Assembly (NCBI RefSeq): GCF_021650935.1
Contig: NZ_CP091244.1
Coordinates: 2,976,001 to 3,040,000 of the forward strand
DNA: 64,000 nt
Origin: Thiothrix winogradskyi
Lineage (GTDB): Bacteria; Pseudomonadota; Gammaproteobacteria; Thiotrichales; Thiotrichaceae
Reading direction: 5' to 3'
Shown piece after piece: positions 42,301 through 48,516 of the stretch (position 1 is its first letter; each line of letters starts with the position of its first letter). The notes beneath the pieces are model-generated. The model saw only the letters and a list, made by a program, of their open reading frames with translations. It was not told the DNA's origin and searched no databases. The translations under genes were made by a program, and so were the position numbers.

Positions 42301-44638
42301 ACTACCACCCGGCTCTAACAGTAATCCAATATTGGAATTGAAAGGCACCAACGCAGGCAGCGGCGCTAACGGCCTAACCTTGGGCGCTGGCAGCAACGCC
42401 AGCACCATCCGCAAATTGGCGATCACGGGCTTTGCTGGTTCAGGTATTTACATTGATAGCAGTAACCACAATAGTTTGCTGGCTAACCATATTGGCATTA
42501 CCCCATCCGGCATTACGCGGGCTAACACCGGCTCAGGCATTCGCATCAACGCCGCCAGCAGCAATAAAATCGGTGGTGTTAACGATGGTGAAGGCAACCT
42601 GATTACCAATAATGGCGGCAGTGGTATTGCCATTACCGATTCAGGGTCAATGTTCAACAGCATTCTTGGCAACAGCATTTACGCCAATGCTGAGTTAGGT
42701 ATTGATTTGATTGGTGGCATTGAAAACAGTTTCGGTGTAACCGCTAATGATGAGGGTGATGTTGATTCTGGTCCGAACAGCCTCATCAATTACCCAGACG
42801 TGAAAGTTAACTCCTTCGGTGCCAATGGCACGAAGATTGTGACGCATGACTTCAATCTGGATTTGGCAGCAGGCGATTACCGTCTCGAATTCTTTGTTAG
42901 CACGGCTAAAGACGCATCTGGCAATGGTGAAGGTCAAACCTTCATCGGCAGCAAAGACCTTAGCCACCCCGGCACAGGGAGCCTCAATTTCAAAGGTACA
43001 CTCAATGCCAAAATAGCCGTGGCTAAAGGTGCCCACATCAGTGCGACCTTGACCCAGAAAACCGGTCCAACGACTTATGGCTCCACCTCCGAGTTTTCGG
43101 GTATCCGCGATGGCATTACCACGCAAGTCTGTGACAGCTTGATTGATGACACCACTAGCGGCTCAAACATGGTGATTGATGAAACTGACCTGACGACCGT
43201 GATCAAACTATTGGAAGCCAAAGACTCCAATGGTAATCCGATTACTTACGTCATTAGTGGCGGGGCAGACGGTAACTTCTTTACCATTACCAACCCGGCT
43301 CCCGGTGCGACCTTGGATTGCGCCACCATCAAGTTCTTGGTCAGTAACATCATTATCACCAAATCTGCCTTGGCAGATAACGAGGCTGAAACCCGTGCTA
43401 TTGTCACACCGGGCGTCTTACCGCTCCCCGGTAACTATGAGCTGCCAATGGATAAGGACAAAGATAACGTCTATGACCTGCAAATCACCGCGACCACGGT
43501 TGATGGCAAGAAATACGTGCGCAACATGAATGTAAGGGTAATGGATACCAACGAAGCACCCAACATCACGTCGGCAACAGCGCTCACTTTGACAGAAGAC
43601 AGCAATGCCGAGGTGCTCAGCGTCAAAGCGCAAGATGCCGATGCTAACGAGAAACTAAGCTACCGCATTAGTGCGGGCGCGGATAGCAGCCACTTCGAGA
43701 TCAATGCAACCACTGGTTTACTGCGTTTCCGTGCCATTCCCGACTACGACGCACCAATGGATACTAACCGCGACAACCTATACGAAGTGGAAGTCACCGT
43801 GACGGACAAAGGTGGCTTGACTAACAGTAAACTCTTCAAAATCAGCATTGTGAACAACACGGCTGATGACGGTGTAGTCGTTAATGTACGGGCGCTCTTG
43901 CAAGGTGCTTATAACAGCAACACAGCACTCATGTCTGCTGATCTGAACACCTTGGGTTTATTGCCCAATAAACAGCCTTACCAATATGCGCCATTCAACC
44001 ATGCAGGTACTGAAACCCTCAGCACCATGCTCAAGGAAACCACTGGCAACAATGCGGTAGTGGACTGGGCATTGGTTGATTTGCGCACCAGCGTTAACAC
44101 CATCGTAGCCAGCCGTGCTGTTATGTTACAACGCGACGGCGATTTAGTGGATTCGCAAACCGGCTCAGCCAACTTGCACTTTGCCAACATTAAGGCAGGC
44201 AATTACTACATCAGTGTGCGCCACCGTAACCATTTGGGTGTCATGAGTGCCAGCCCGGTCAGCTTGGATAACAATGCAAAATTGATCAACTTTGCAGCCA
44301 GCTCAACAGCGGTGAAAGGCGAAGAAACCCGTGTATTGAACGGTAAAGCAGCGCTAATATGGGCAGGCGACATCAATGGCAGCAATACCCTGACCGCAAA
44401 TGGCCCAAGCAACGATGTGACTAGTTTACTGAGTGGCGTAATTACCAGCATGGATAATCTCCAGGGCAACACTAACCACATATTATCGGGTTATCTCACG
44501 ACCGACCTAAACTTCGATGGCAAAACCTTGTTTACCGGCCCGGGCAATGATACCAGCCTGTTGGTAGGCAATATTCTGCTGCATCCGCTCAACACCGGCT
44601 TTGCCGCGAACTACATCGTGCGCGGTGGGTTGCAGTAA
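30383..44638 (+). CDS. Giant secreted multidomain protein, 4751 aa
   Basis: An intact 14.3-kb ORF. A signal peptide (1 to about 52, cleavage after SAHA) leads to a Ser/Thr-rich domain (53-270). GEVED-like domains start DYGDAPATYG (274), DYGDAPASYG (703) and DFGDAPVSYG (869), with two NFDDL/NFNDL beta-sandwiches after the first and third. SdrD-B-like domains lie near 1297, 1415, 1988 and 2125, and a propeller-like segment spans about 1515-1985. Three VNYGG-type domains, each followed by a parallel beta-helix, begin near 2238, 3101 and 3772; a lectin-like domain separates the first two blocks. A cadherin-like domain (4390) and a dockerin-like C-terminus (4660-4751) complete it. ATG at 30383 follows AAGGATAA. 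It is probably a surface, sheath or matrix adhesin (inference). No LPXTG motif or autotransporter barrel is seen. Confidence 0.9.
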   Translation: MTMNSLRSGNQPSVGLLLRTLIIPSSFRSFAHALILFFSLFVTLTLSMSAHANPVWQTGASNQTTGNGSSATTSATLSINKPANVQAGDLVIVTLHYNRTSLTISNAQGFTQIRNETSGADGNSRATVAAFYKIASASEPASYTFTYSGITSTTTSWRAVAQRVTGHHPTTPIGNYTSGNSATTTQTTRTLSSINTTANNSLLVAAITMQASSGTISATPGTSALSSTSTGPSFNVAYQTLATAGATGNKTWTWTTARANAALMFIINPAPTVDYGDAPATYGNASHTIVTGIKLGANAPDSESASQPTHNATGDGDDEDGAPKSPSNSSITLFPLLKMTDTSYSSTFTVTNTAGTAGKLYGWIDFDKSGMFEADEATSVNVPTGTNGGTVTLAWNSIPTDIQPGTTFIRLRMTTDAAVTTSTPTGSASNDEVEDFPMAIALTLPPNSASVSVTRGVTPTSCTSTVFSENFNDLTGGQYFGANRPGSSAIRNWVASGGGTDTRIRTDGMYASTHGTSIYMDSGAIRRIFPTTANTPVADANGLITSPPTAIELRDIADDQTPGVVAGDSHWGPQPPRLSRTLNTIAGQRYRLYFELLPENNGNEWRKGMLRVDTPSGSVHLQTPSSTDSTFQYQVDFTANATSSTISFVNYSRISVDGNWCIPASDAWCTIGGLSAAPKTSEPVIDNVTVALESACLPITNQDYGDAPASYGNPSHTITPNLAIGNNIDADNGTQQNANADADDTNGSPDDEDGLQNPAIIPTTVGQTYTLTTYVKNETGSTAYLTAYIDFNRDGDFSDPGERADTQHVYWNGSFHSTFTIPAGTTAGTTYARLRLSQTKAEAESPLGAATSGEVEDHKLTISAGPFYDFGDAPVSYGNPRHTIVNSIFLGTNRPDSETGSQHSYNASGDGVDEDGAPKQYGNANITLFPILKMTATSYSVDIKATNTTGSAGKLYGWIDLDQNGTFDADEAASANVANNTNGTVTLTWNSIPTDIKLGTTFIRLRLTTDAAVTTSTPANNANDGEVEDFPIAVAIDVPPDSPNVTIVRGEDQTCSSTIFTDNFDDLASEQYFGANISATPFVIRNWTATGGGSDTYARTVEVSPFAATQGRSIYFGNGMMRRFYPDTGAALAFDGNGRMRNPPDAVELRDDVDDISPSVNTHESHWGPEPVTLSRTFASTAGQRYRLYFSAVPEGGEWNPGIMRVDTPSGSIHFKAPGKDEGIQKYRIEFTAIGTSSTIRFVNYGHIGTDNGYCDPNSIISGPWCTVGGFPTDKKGNELIIDDVAVALASACPSSSISGSVYTDTNGNNAFDTATETGLANISVSLYDNNGTTATTNDDSLIATTSTAANGAYSFTSISSTPRYRVEVDIRDTDLPASARIGTTNPLADMTVAAGSALTNQNFGFDLACNASAGQFGGIAFRDYNQNGMREPQEEGIAGITVTAYNSANAVAATGTTDARGWYTLSGLTNGTQYRLEYTNLPNGLYPGAAGTDTASTVRFVTASGNCATNLGVSDPIEYCEIDPSVAASNFVNGNPSVADVGNYASLFTFPYNATGDAYNQTPAPVTKANTSQTGALWGMAYQKTTRTLFASAAMRRFAGFGTLGTGGIYKVDMTDPNAAYTGATPYVDLRTIGIDTGNDVRVAGDSCNNLASGPWSPSRDVAAWDKVGKVGVGDIDYDERDNRLWLVNLNDRKLYGINNVSPTTTPTAGSVLGGYAINLPSPYTCASGTFRPWAVKYHRGYVYVGGVCDAASDPYNLSKVRGYVLRFDPANTAAGFSHVKDFALNQPRQGFGYSNVSEWSGWLPQADAVNVRPQFHSPIVGNLEFDTDGSIIVGIIDRAGLQKGTNAYDEPVCDDPTQDYSDTMGDVLRLCKTDTGYLSNAEPGCTTVIPTNSKTTDEYYWGDLGPSNNAWEGMNDIAAGGLALAPGKEHVLASSYDANSWGTNGVVWLNNRTGAKDNAYSLSWTTLGKSTGMGELEVLCDPAPTEVGNRVWLDTDKDGLQDAGEAGINNVNVTLTCGSDSATTITNTNGEYYFSNAPGKNATFMGSGESCSLSIANAQASLSGYTLTTQNADSKTDNNSQTDIRDSDAAVSGSNAVINFTVGSGGQNNHGLDFGYKSNAVPGTITGTVYTDSNTNDTFDAGTESGISSITVTLLNAANNATVATTSTAADGTYNFSAVDPALTYNIQVDTADTDLPTGSTIGTLNPLTNKTVTAGGTLTNQNFGFDLAGNRSISGKVFEDKNYGGSAGRPLSTSGTAGILGVRVELYNSTGGFVTSTTTADGGPYSFTNVAAGNYYVRVVNDTIRSTRAGSNASERGIQTFRSDGTSAATNEVGGRNPAVVDSGANTTNQTLNTATFMLSGGGQAQSVQPITVTSSDIANANFGFNFSTVVNTNDSGQGSLRQGILNINLLANTGLAQAGQDNTYGVNPGVIKEVLLFNIPAASDPLGRTDICGGSTCKITINTQLPAVALEPAIIDATTQPGYVAGTPGVPRIHIVPTAGLDARGFTMGYDAPDSTLRGFAITGFRNLLTNRGITVDSERTLIESNYIGVKPDGTADGNGNGIELQYTQSAVIGGTTAAKRNIISANKRLGIFFNTGASGSVIQNNFIGTNPAGTAAMGNETTGIDTEGGSGTKILDNVIAGNPYQGIELGFTSGGPGTANAIIQGNRIGVGINGEAIGNGTGIINYGVSNGHTIGGTGAGQANIIAHNLSNGISFYNNNSSGITISANSIYANGGLGIDLGFNGITVNDANDADAGANNLLNFPLLSNISISGSNLVITGCAPAGATVELFEADVSTGGKATPGTNKFSKSKDYGEGQTYLTSFVEGSAADTDSSNCVLATDADGNNQTGMKAFSVTIPAPPSFVIGDTMTATATVATVGTSEFSPVISLTVTPPIGCSVLDNFDSTSVETINLTTAVPGPITQTWNANIDALIGGSRTLTLGPAQRGTATNGYGVLEIANNSSTAAPMKLCYNANGAGLNVNLSQIENILFNVWEDEHHNPNAATRANIPMTITLSDGFNSASLTQDMVNLVYQQLGVTVGWANIRFPLANFSNINNLNRTNVQSVCIEVAGKNGHDYSFQKVMLEDTATCKSVSGKVFEDVNYGGGVGRAISASGTKGTLSTLLELYDHNGRFIENTATDSTGSYTFPALLPGNYYTRVVSSSVNSTRSGTNGTELGITTYRTDGVTPTVNQVGGRNPSTPDADTHDMEATLNTSTFQFIGGALNGKQAQVVQPITLAATNLSGVDFGFNFSTVVNANDTGQGSLRQVIANANLLANTGMAQPGSNYGVNTALNKEVLTFNIPASGDPLGRTDICGSTTCNITVNSQLPDITAPLIIDGTTQPGYAAGTPGIPRIRISPVTGLDALGISIAYNAPDSTVRGLSITGFRTHNMNRAINVAAARTVVESNYIGVKPDGTADANGQGIMLEYADSATSIIGGTTPAKRNIISGNLRWGIAYNTGATAGTIQNNFIGTNVAGTAALGNQAGGIDLESANDSVVLDNVIAGNAGDGIQIGFTNGSILTSGYTIRGNRIGVGINGEAIGNTGPGIMNYGGSSNHQIGGTAAGQANIIANNTGGGIKLAANTANISNVISGNSIYANGGLGIDLGNNGVTVNDASDADAGANDLLNFPTLSEASMIGGNLTVKGCAPTGTTVELFEADVSVGGKATPGDNKFGKSKDYGEGQTYLASFVEGSASDTDSANCTLPTDADGNNQTGMKAFSVTIPAPPGFVIGDTMTATATISTAGTSEFSPTILLLEVRDIAGKVYEDVNYGGGNGRAFNAGQSMAGINAATIELRDTSNNLLASTTTAADGNYTFTSVPVGTYNVQVVNSSVRSTRPGSNGSERGVITYRTDGAGNTVNVAGTTFSQTITLSTTNLSNVNFGFNFDTVTNTNDSGAGSLRQFLINANLLGGDATLAQVGRTAGKENAILELSTSDPNYTTGYWSIPLQSALPSITAPIVLDASLPPGSNSNPILELKGTNAGSGANGLTLGAGSNASTIRKLAITGFAGSGIYIDSSNHNSLLANHIGITPSGITRANTGSGIRINAASSNKIGGVNDGEGNLITNNGGSGIAITDSGSMFNSILGNSIYANAELGIDLIGGIENSFGVTANDEGDVDSGPNSLINYPDVKVNSFGANGTKIVTHDFNLDLAAGDYRLEFFVSTAKDASGNGEGQTFIGSKDLSHPGTGSLNFKGTLNAKIAVAKGAHISATLTQKTGPTTYGSTSEFSGIRDGITTQVCDSLIDDTTSGSNMVIDETDLTTVIKLLEAKDSNGNPITYVISGGADGNFFTITNPAPGATLDCATIKFLVSNIIITKSALADNEAETRAIVTPGVLPLPGNYELPMDKDKDNVYDLQITATTVDGKKYVRNMNVRVMDTNEAPNITSATALTLTEDSNAEVLSVKAQDADANEKLSYRISAGADSSHFEINATTGLLRFRAIPDYDAPMDTNRDNLYEVEVTVTDKGGLTNSKLFKISIVNNTADDGVVVNVRALLQGAYNSNTALMSADLNTLGLLPNKQPYQYAPFNHAGTETLSTMLKETTGNNAVVDWALVDLRTSVNTIVASRAVMLQRDGDLVDSQTGSANLHFANIKAGNYYISVRHRNHLGVMSASPVSLDNNAKLINFAASSTAVKGEETRVLNGKAALIWAGDINGSNTLTANGPSNDVTSLLSGVITSMDNLQGNTNHILSGYLTTDLNFDGKTLFTGPGNDTSLLVGNILLHPLNTGFAANYIVRGGLQ

Positions 44639-44651
44639 TACTGCCCGCCAT

Positions 44652-44684
44652 AAAAAAGGGCGTCCCGTGCAAAACAGGACGCCC
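44652..44684 (-). terminator. Rho-independent terminator of the lipoprotein gene
   Basis: Stem GGGCGTCC/GGACGCCC (44658-44665 and 44677-44684) with an A6 run at 44652-44657 that becomes a T6 run on the minus strand. It lies 26 bp beyond the stop of the minus-strand lipoprotein gene. Confidence 0.75.
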
Positions 44685-44709
44685 CCACTTAGATGAAGCC
44701 GAATATCTG

Positions 44710-46218
44710 TTAGTAACTACTGATCAAGCGGGTATAACAAATCCAGTTATGTGTCGGATAAGTCGGTTTCCCATCTTGTACTTCACCGTAATAACGCAAT
44801 GGAACCATGCTACCCCCGCGCGGATTATCCGCACTGATCGGCAGGCCATAATCCACACCTTGGTAATTGCACTCGATGCGCCCGTCAGATCCTTGGTTAA
44901 CAGGTGTTCCCGCTGCATAACCACAATCCGTTGCCGTTCTCGCCAGATTCTCGGAACAATAAGCTGCCTCATTGGGTTTGTTAACCGTATCAGGGAAAAC
45001 CGCCAAGTCAATGTTAGGACGCTGCCCATTGTTATTCACTTGCACGAGATTCAACAGTTCTTCCATTGTTGGCAAACGCCATTGGGATCTGCCACATAAA
45101 CCAGTGCCATTAACGGCATTCACATAACTATAAGCATCGCAATTACCAAGCCCCTCACACAACGTTCTGCCATTGCTATCCCTGGTACTGGCATAACCGG
45201 CATAGTTGTGGAAATGCCGGTAGCGCCAATCGCTGTCACGCAACCCAGTACTAGTTTTAGATTCCCATACCTTTCCGGTAGCATTTTCTTTGATACATGC
45301 CCACGACGTGGCAGAAGAAGGCAAAGCATTGCCCGCACTGTCGAGTTTGGTATAGCGACGTGCTGCATTTGCCGCTGCCACTTCCGATGCTACTTGGTTA
45401 GCAGCGGTACGAGTCGATTGCAGCGCCTTTTCAGCCGCTTCACGGGCAGTCTTAGCCGCCTGTCCTGCGGCTTTTGCCTGTGTCACCAACGTTTGAATGT
45501 CGGCTACGGTTTCTATACCAGCAGCATCCGTCTGGATTTTTTCAACCTGCGTTTTTTCCGCTGCTGCTTTCTCAGCTTCTGTCGCTGCCTGCGCCGCATA
45601 GGTTTTAGCTTGGTTGAGAGCTTCGGCAACTTCTGGATAAGATGCTGCCTGTTGTTCGGCCTGTAGTGCTGCGTAACCAGCACTTGCACGTGCTGACTGT
45701 GCAGCTTGCACTTCCCTGCTGATAGCGGTTGCAGCCGTGCTAATCTCTTCGCGTGCGGTTGCAATAGCACCAGCTTTGTCCGCCGCTGCTTGTGCCGCCA
45801 AAACAGCCGAAGCTGCCGCTTTGTCTGCTGATGCTTGTGCCGCTGCTGCCGCTGATTTTGCCTGGTCTGCTTCATCAGTAGCAGATTTATCAATAGCCGC
45901 TTTCGCCGCTGCCTGCGTCGATGCTTGCGCTGCTGTTTTTGCCGCTGCTGCTGCATCAGCAGCAGCCTTGTCCGCTGCGGTTTTGTCCGCAATCTCTGCC
46001 GCTGCTGCTGCTACCTGTGCGGCAGATGCTGCTGCGGTGGCTGCCGATTGCGCGGCAGTCACCGCTGCTCGCGCGGCAGTTTCTTCTGCGGAGGGTCCAC
46101 TACTGCCACCACAAGCGGTGAGCAGTGATGACATCAAAACGCCCGCCAGTAGTAATTGCCCTTGCTTAGCGATAGAGGCTTTATTGAACGTATGAACCTT
46201 GACACTGTTCATATTCAT
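44710..46218 (-). CDS. Ala-rich coiled-coil lipoprotein with DUF1566/Lcl-like domain
   Basis: A 502-residue lipoprotein. The signal peptide ends in the lipobox LLTAC (Cys near residue 36), followed by GGSSGPSAEE. Residues about 45-285 are a long alanine-rich helix of repeats such as AAADKAAADAAAAAKTAA, likely a coiled coil. The C-terminus (about 300-502) resembles the DUF1566/Lcl domain: CIKENATGKVWESKT, GLCGRSQWRLPTMEELLNLV and several cysteines. Glycine replaces aspartate at +2 of the lipobox, so sorting to the outer membrane is likely. It is convergent with the giant gene. A fibrous stalk displaying a head is a reasonable inference; the ligand is unknown. Confidence 0.85.
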   Translation of the reverse strand: MNMNSVKVHTFNKASIAKQGQLLLAGVLMSSLLTACGGSSGPSAEETAARAAVTAAQSAATAAASAAQVAAAAAEIADKTAADKAAADAAAAAKTAAQASTQAAAKAAIDKSATDEADQAKSAAAAAQASADKAAASAVLAAQAAADKAGAIATAREEISTAATAISREVQAAQSARASAGYAALQAEQQAASYPEVAEALNQAKTYAAQAATEAEKAAAEKTQVEKIQTDAAGIETVADIQTLVTQAKAAGQAAKTAREAAEKALQSTRTAANQVASEVAAANAARRYTKLDSAGNALPSSATSWACIKENATGKVWESKTSTGLRDSDWRYRHFHNYAGYASTRDSNGRTLCEGLGNCDAYSYVNAVNGTGLCGRSQWRLPTMEELLNLVQVNNNGQRPNIDLAVFPDTVNKPNEAAYCSENLARTATDCGYAAGTPVNQGSDGRIECNYQGVDYGLPISADNPRGGSMVPLRYYGEVQDGKPTYPTHNWICYTRLISSY

Positions 46219-46433
46219 GATTTATTACCTATAAGTGATTAATTTGGATTTATGGTCTCAATCGGATATTATATGACAACCATTACCAAAATATTAATCG
46301 AATTTACTAATGGTAGTTTTCTTATGCCAAACAGCACCCAAAAGTTGCATGGCATTCTGACCTCAGCAGTGGCACAAACCCCCACAACCTGCTACTTTAT
46401 CGCGTCCCTATCAGCACACTTTTAAAGACAGCC

Positions 46434-48491
46434 ATGCAGCCAAGAAAAATACTCATTACCAGCGCACTGCCCTACGCCAATGGCCCGATTCACATTGGTC
46501 ACATGGTCGAATACATCCAGACGGATATTTGGGCGCGTTTTCAGCGTTTGCGTGGCAATGAATGTTACTACGTGTGTGCGGATGACACGCACGGCACACC
46601 GATCATGCTGCGAGCGCAACAAGAAGGTATTACCCCAGAACAATTGATTGCTCGCATTGGCGCGGAACATCAGCGCGATTTTGCCGGTTTTCGGGTCGGT
46701 TTCGACAATTACTACACCACGCACTCCGACGAAAACCGCCATTTCGCCGAATTCATCTACAAAGCGGCGCGTGACAACGGGCATATTGAAAAGCGCACCA
46801 TTCGCCAAGCTTACGATGCGCAGGCAAAAATGTTCCTGCCCGACCGTTTCATTAAAGGTGAATGCCCACGTTGTGGCGCGGCGGATCAATACGGCGATAA
46901 CTGCGAAGCTTGCGGTGCGACTTACTCCCCCACTGATTTGAAAAATGCGGTGTCAGCAATTTCCGGCACGACTCCGATTGAAAAAGAAACCGACCACTAT
47001 TTCTTTAAGCTGGGGCATTTTGAAACCTTCCTGCGTGAATTCCTTGCCAGCGGCGCGGTACAAAAAGAAATCGCCAATAAGCAAATGGAGTGGTTTGAGT
47101 CGGATCAAGGCTTGAGCGATTGGGATGTGTCCCGCGACGCACCTTACTGGGGCTTTAAAATTCCCGATACTGACGACAAATATTTTTACGTGTGGCTGGA
47201 TGCGCCGATTGGTTATTTAGCCAGCTTCAAAAACCTGTGTGACCGTACCGGGCTGGATTTTGATAGCTTCTGGAAACCCGATTCCACTGCCGAGGTATAC
47301 CACTTCATCGGCAAAGACATCGCTTATTTCCACACATTATTTTGGCCTGCCCTCTTGCATGGCGCGGGTTTCCGCACCCCCAGCGCGGTACATTGCCACG
47401 GATTTTTGACGGTAAACGGCGCGAAAATGTCCAAATCACGCGGCACATTTATTCAAGCTGAAAGCTACCTCAAGCATTTGAACCCGGAATGGTTACGCTA
47501 TTATTTCGCCAGTAAACTCAGCAATGGCGTGGATGACATCGACCTTAACCTCGAAGATTTCGTGGCGCGGGTCAACAGCGATTTAGTCGGCAAAGTGGTT
47601 AATATTGCCTCGCGCTGCGCTGGTTTCATCAACAAGCGATTTGACAACAAACTGGCTGATACGCTGCCTGATCCCACGTTATATCAAGAATTTAGCGACG
47701 CCTCTGAACGCATTGCCGAACTGTACGAAACCCGCCGCTACGGTCAAGCCATGCGCGAAATCATGGGCTTGGCTGACAAGGCCAACCAATACGTTGACGA
47801 ACAAAAGCCGTGGGTACTCGCCAAAGACCCAGATCGCCTTGCCGAGGTACAAAACGTTTGCACCCAAGGCATCAATATGTTTCGTGCGATTGTGAGCTAC
47901 CTCAAGCCGGTTCTACCACAATTGGCGGTGGACGCAGAAAGCTTCCTCAATGCGGGTGAATTAACCTGGGCAAGTGTTGCGACACCGCTGATTAGCAGCG
48001 AAATTGCTACGTTCAAAGCCCTGATGACTCGTGTTGAACCGGCAATGATCGAAGCCATGCTCGAAGACAATGCTTCGGCTACGCTCAGCAACCAAACAGA
48101 TAACCGCTCCCTGAGCGAAGTCGAAGGGAACAGTACTCAACACCTGACCGACGACCCGATCAGCCCCACGATTGACTACGACGATTTCGCCAAAATCGAC
48201 TTACGCATTGCTAAAATCGTCAAAGCCGAACACGTCAAAGGCGCAGATAAGCTGGTACAATTGACCCTTGATCTGGGCGGCGAAACCCGCAATGTGTTTG
48301 CTGGGATAAAATCCGCTTACGACCCCGTCGATCTGGAAGGTCGCTATACCGTGATGGTTGCCAACCTTGCCCCCCGTAAAATGCGCTTTGGTGTATCCGA
48401 AGGCATGGTGTTGGCAGCGGGACCTGGCGGTAAAGATTTATTCATCCTGACACCTGATAAGGGTGCAGAACCCGGAATGCGCGTAAAGTAA
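46434..48491 (+). CDS. metG: Methionyl-tRNA synthetase
   Basis: MetG charges tRNA(Met). The 685-residue protein has [17 protein letters not shown] (HIGH), the zinc knuckle CPRCGA...[19 protein letters not shown] (KMSKS), an anticodon-binding helical domain, and the C-terminal dimerisation/tRNA-binding OB domain ([19 protein letters not shown]). Between the helical and OB domains, residues about 547-565 are encoded by a palindromic repeat (48073-48126), reading [20 protein letters not shown]. It appears tolerated as a linker. The start ATG at 46434 begins [17 protein letters not shown]. Confidence 0.97.
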   Translation: MQPRKILITSALPYANGPIHIGHMVEYIQTDIWARFQRLRGNECYYVCADDTHGTPIMLRAQQEGITPEQLIARIGAEHQRDFAGFRVGFDNYYTTHSDENRHFAEFIYKAARDNGHIEKRTIRQAYDAQAKMFLPDRFIKGECPRCGAADQYGDNCEACGATYSPTDLKNAVSAISGTTPIEKETDHYFFKLGHFETFLREFLASGAVQKEIANKQMEWFESDQGLSDWDVSRDAPYWGFKIPDTDDKYFYVWLDAPIGYLASFKNLCDRTGLDFDSFWKPDSTAEVYHFIGKDIAYFHTLFWPALLHGAGFRTPSAVHCHGFLTVNGAKMSKSRGTFIQAESYLKHLNPEWLRYYFASKLSNGVDDIDLNLEDFVARVNSDLVGKVVNIASRCAGFINKRFDNKLADTLPDPTLYQEFSDASERIAELYETRRYGQAMREIMGLADKANQYVDEQKPWVLAKDPDRLAEVQNVCTQGINMFRAIVSYLKPVLPQLAVDAESFLNAGELTWASVATPLISSEIATFKALMTRVEPAMIEAMLEDNASATLSNQTDNRSLSEVEGNSTQHLTDDPISPTIDYDDFAKIDLRIAKIVKAEHVKGADKLVQLTLDLGGETRNVFAGIKSAYDPVDLEGRYTVMVANLAPRKMRFGVSEGMVLAAGPGGKDLFILTPDKGAEPGMRVK
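48073..48126. repeat. Palindromic element inside metG
   Basis: CTTCGGCTACGCTCAG (48073-48088) faces CTGAGCGAAGTCGAAG (48111-48126); 14 of 16 positions are complementary around a 22-base spacer. The right arm matches a CTGAGCGAAGTCGAAGG-type repeat that I recall as dispersed in many bacterial genomes. It is translated in frame in the metG linker. Confidence 0.7.
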
Positions 48492-48516
48492 CGCCAACAA
48501 TAAGACGAAGAATAGT

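Noticed and set aside
22754..44638. Type I-secreted RTX adhesin or two-partner-secreted haemagglutinin
   Set aside because: Neither giant protein has GGxGxDxxx nonapeptide arrays or a TPS domain, and both have Sec-type signal peptides. No transporter genes adjoin.
45737..46195. Long Ala/Ser-rich reading frames on the plus strand opposite the lipoprotein gene
   Set aside because: They are the complement of the repetitive Ala codons in the coiled coil (GCN read in other frames), with no ribosome-binding site or recognisable domain.
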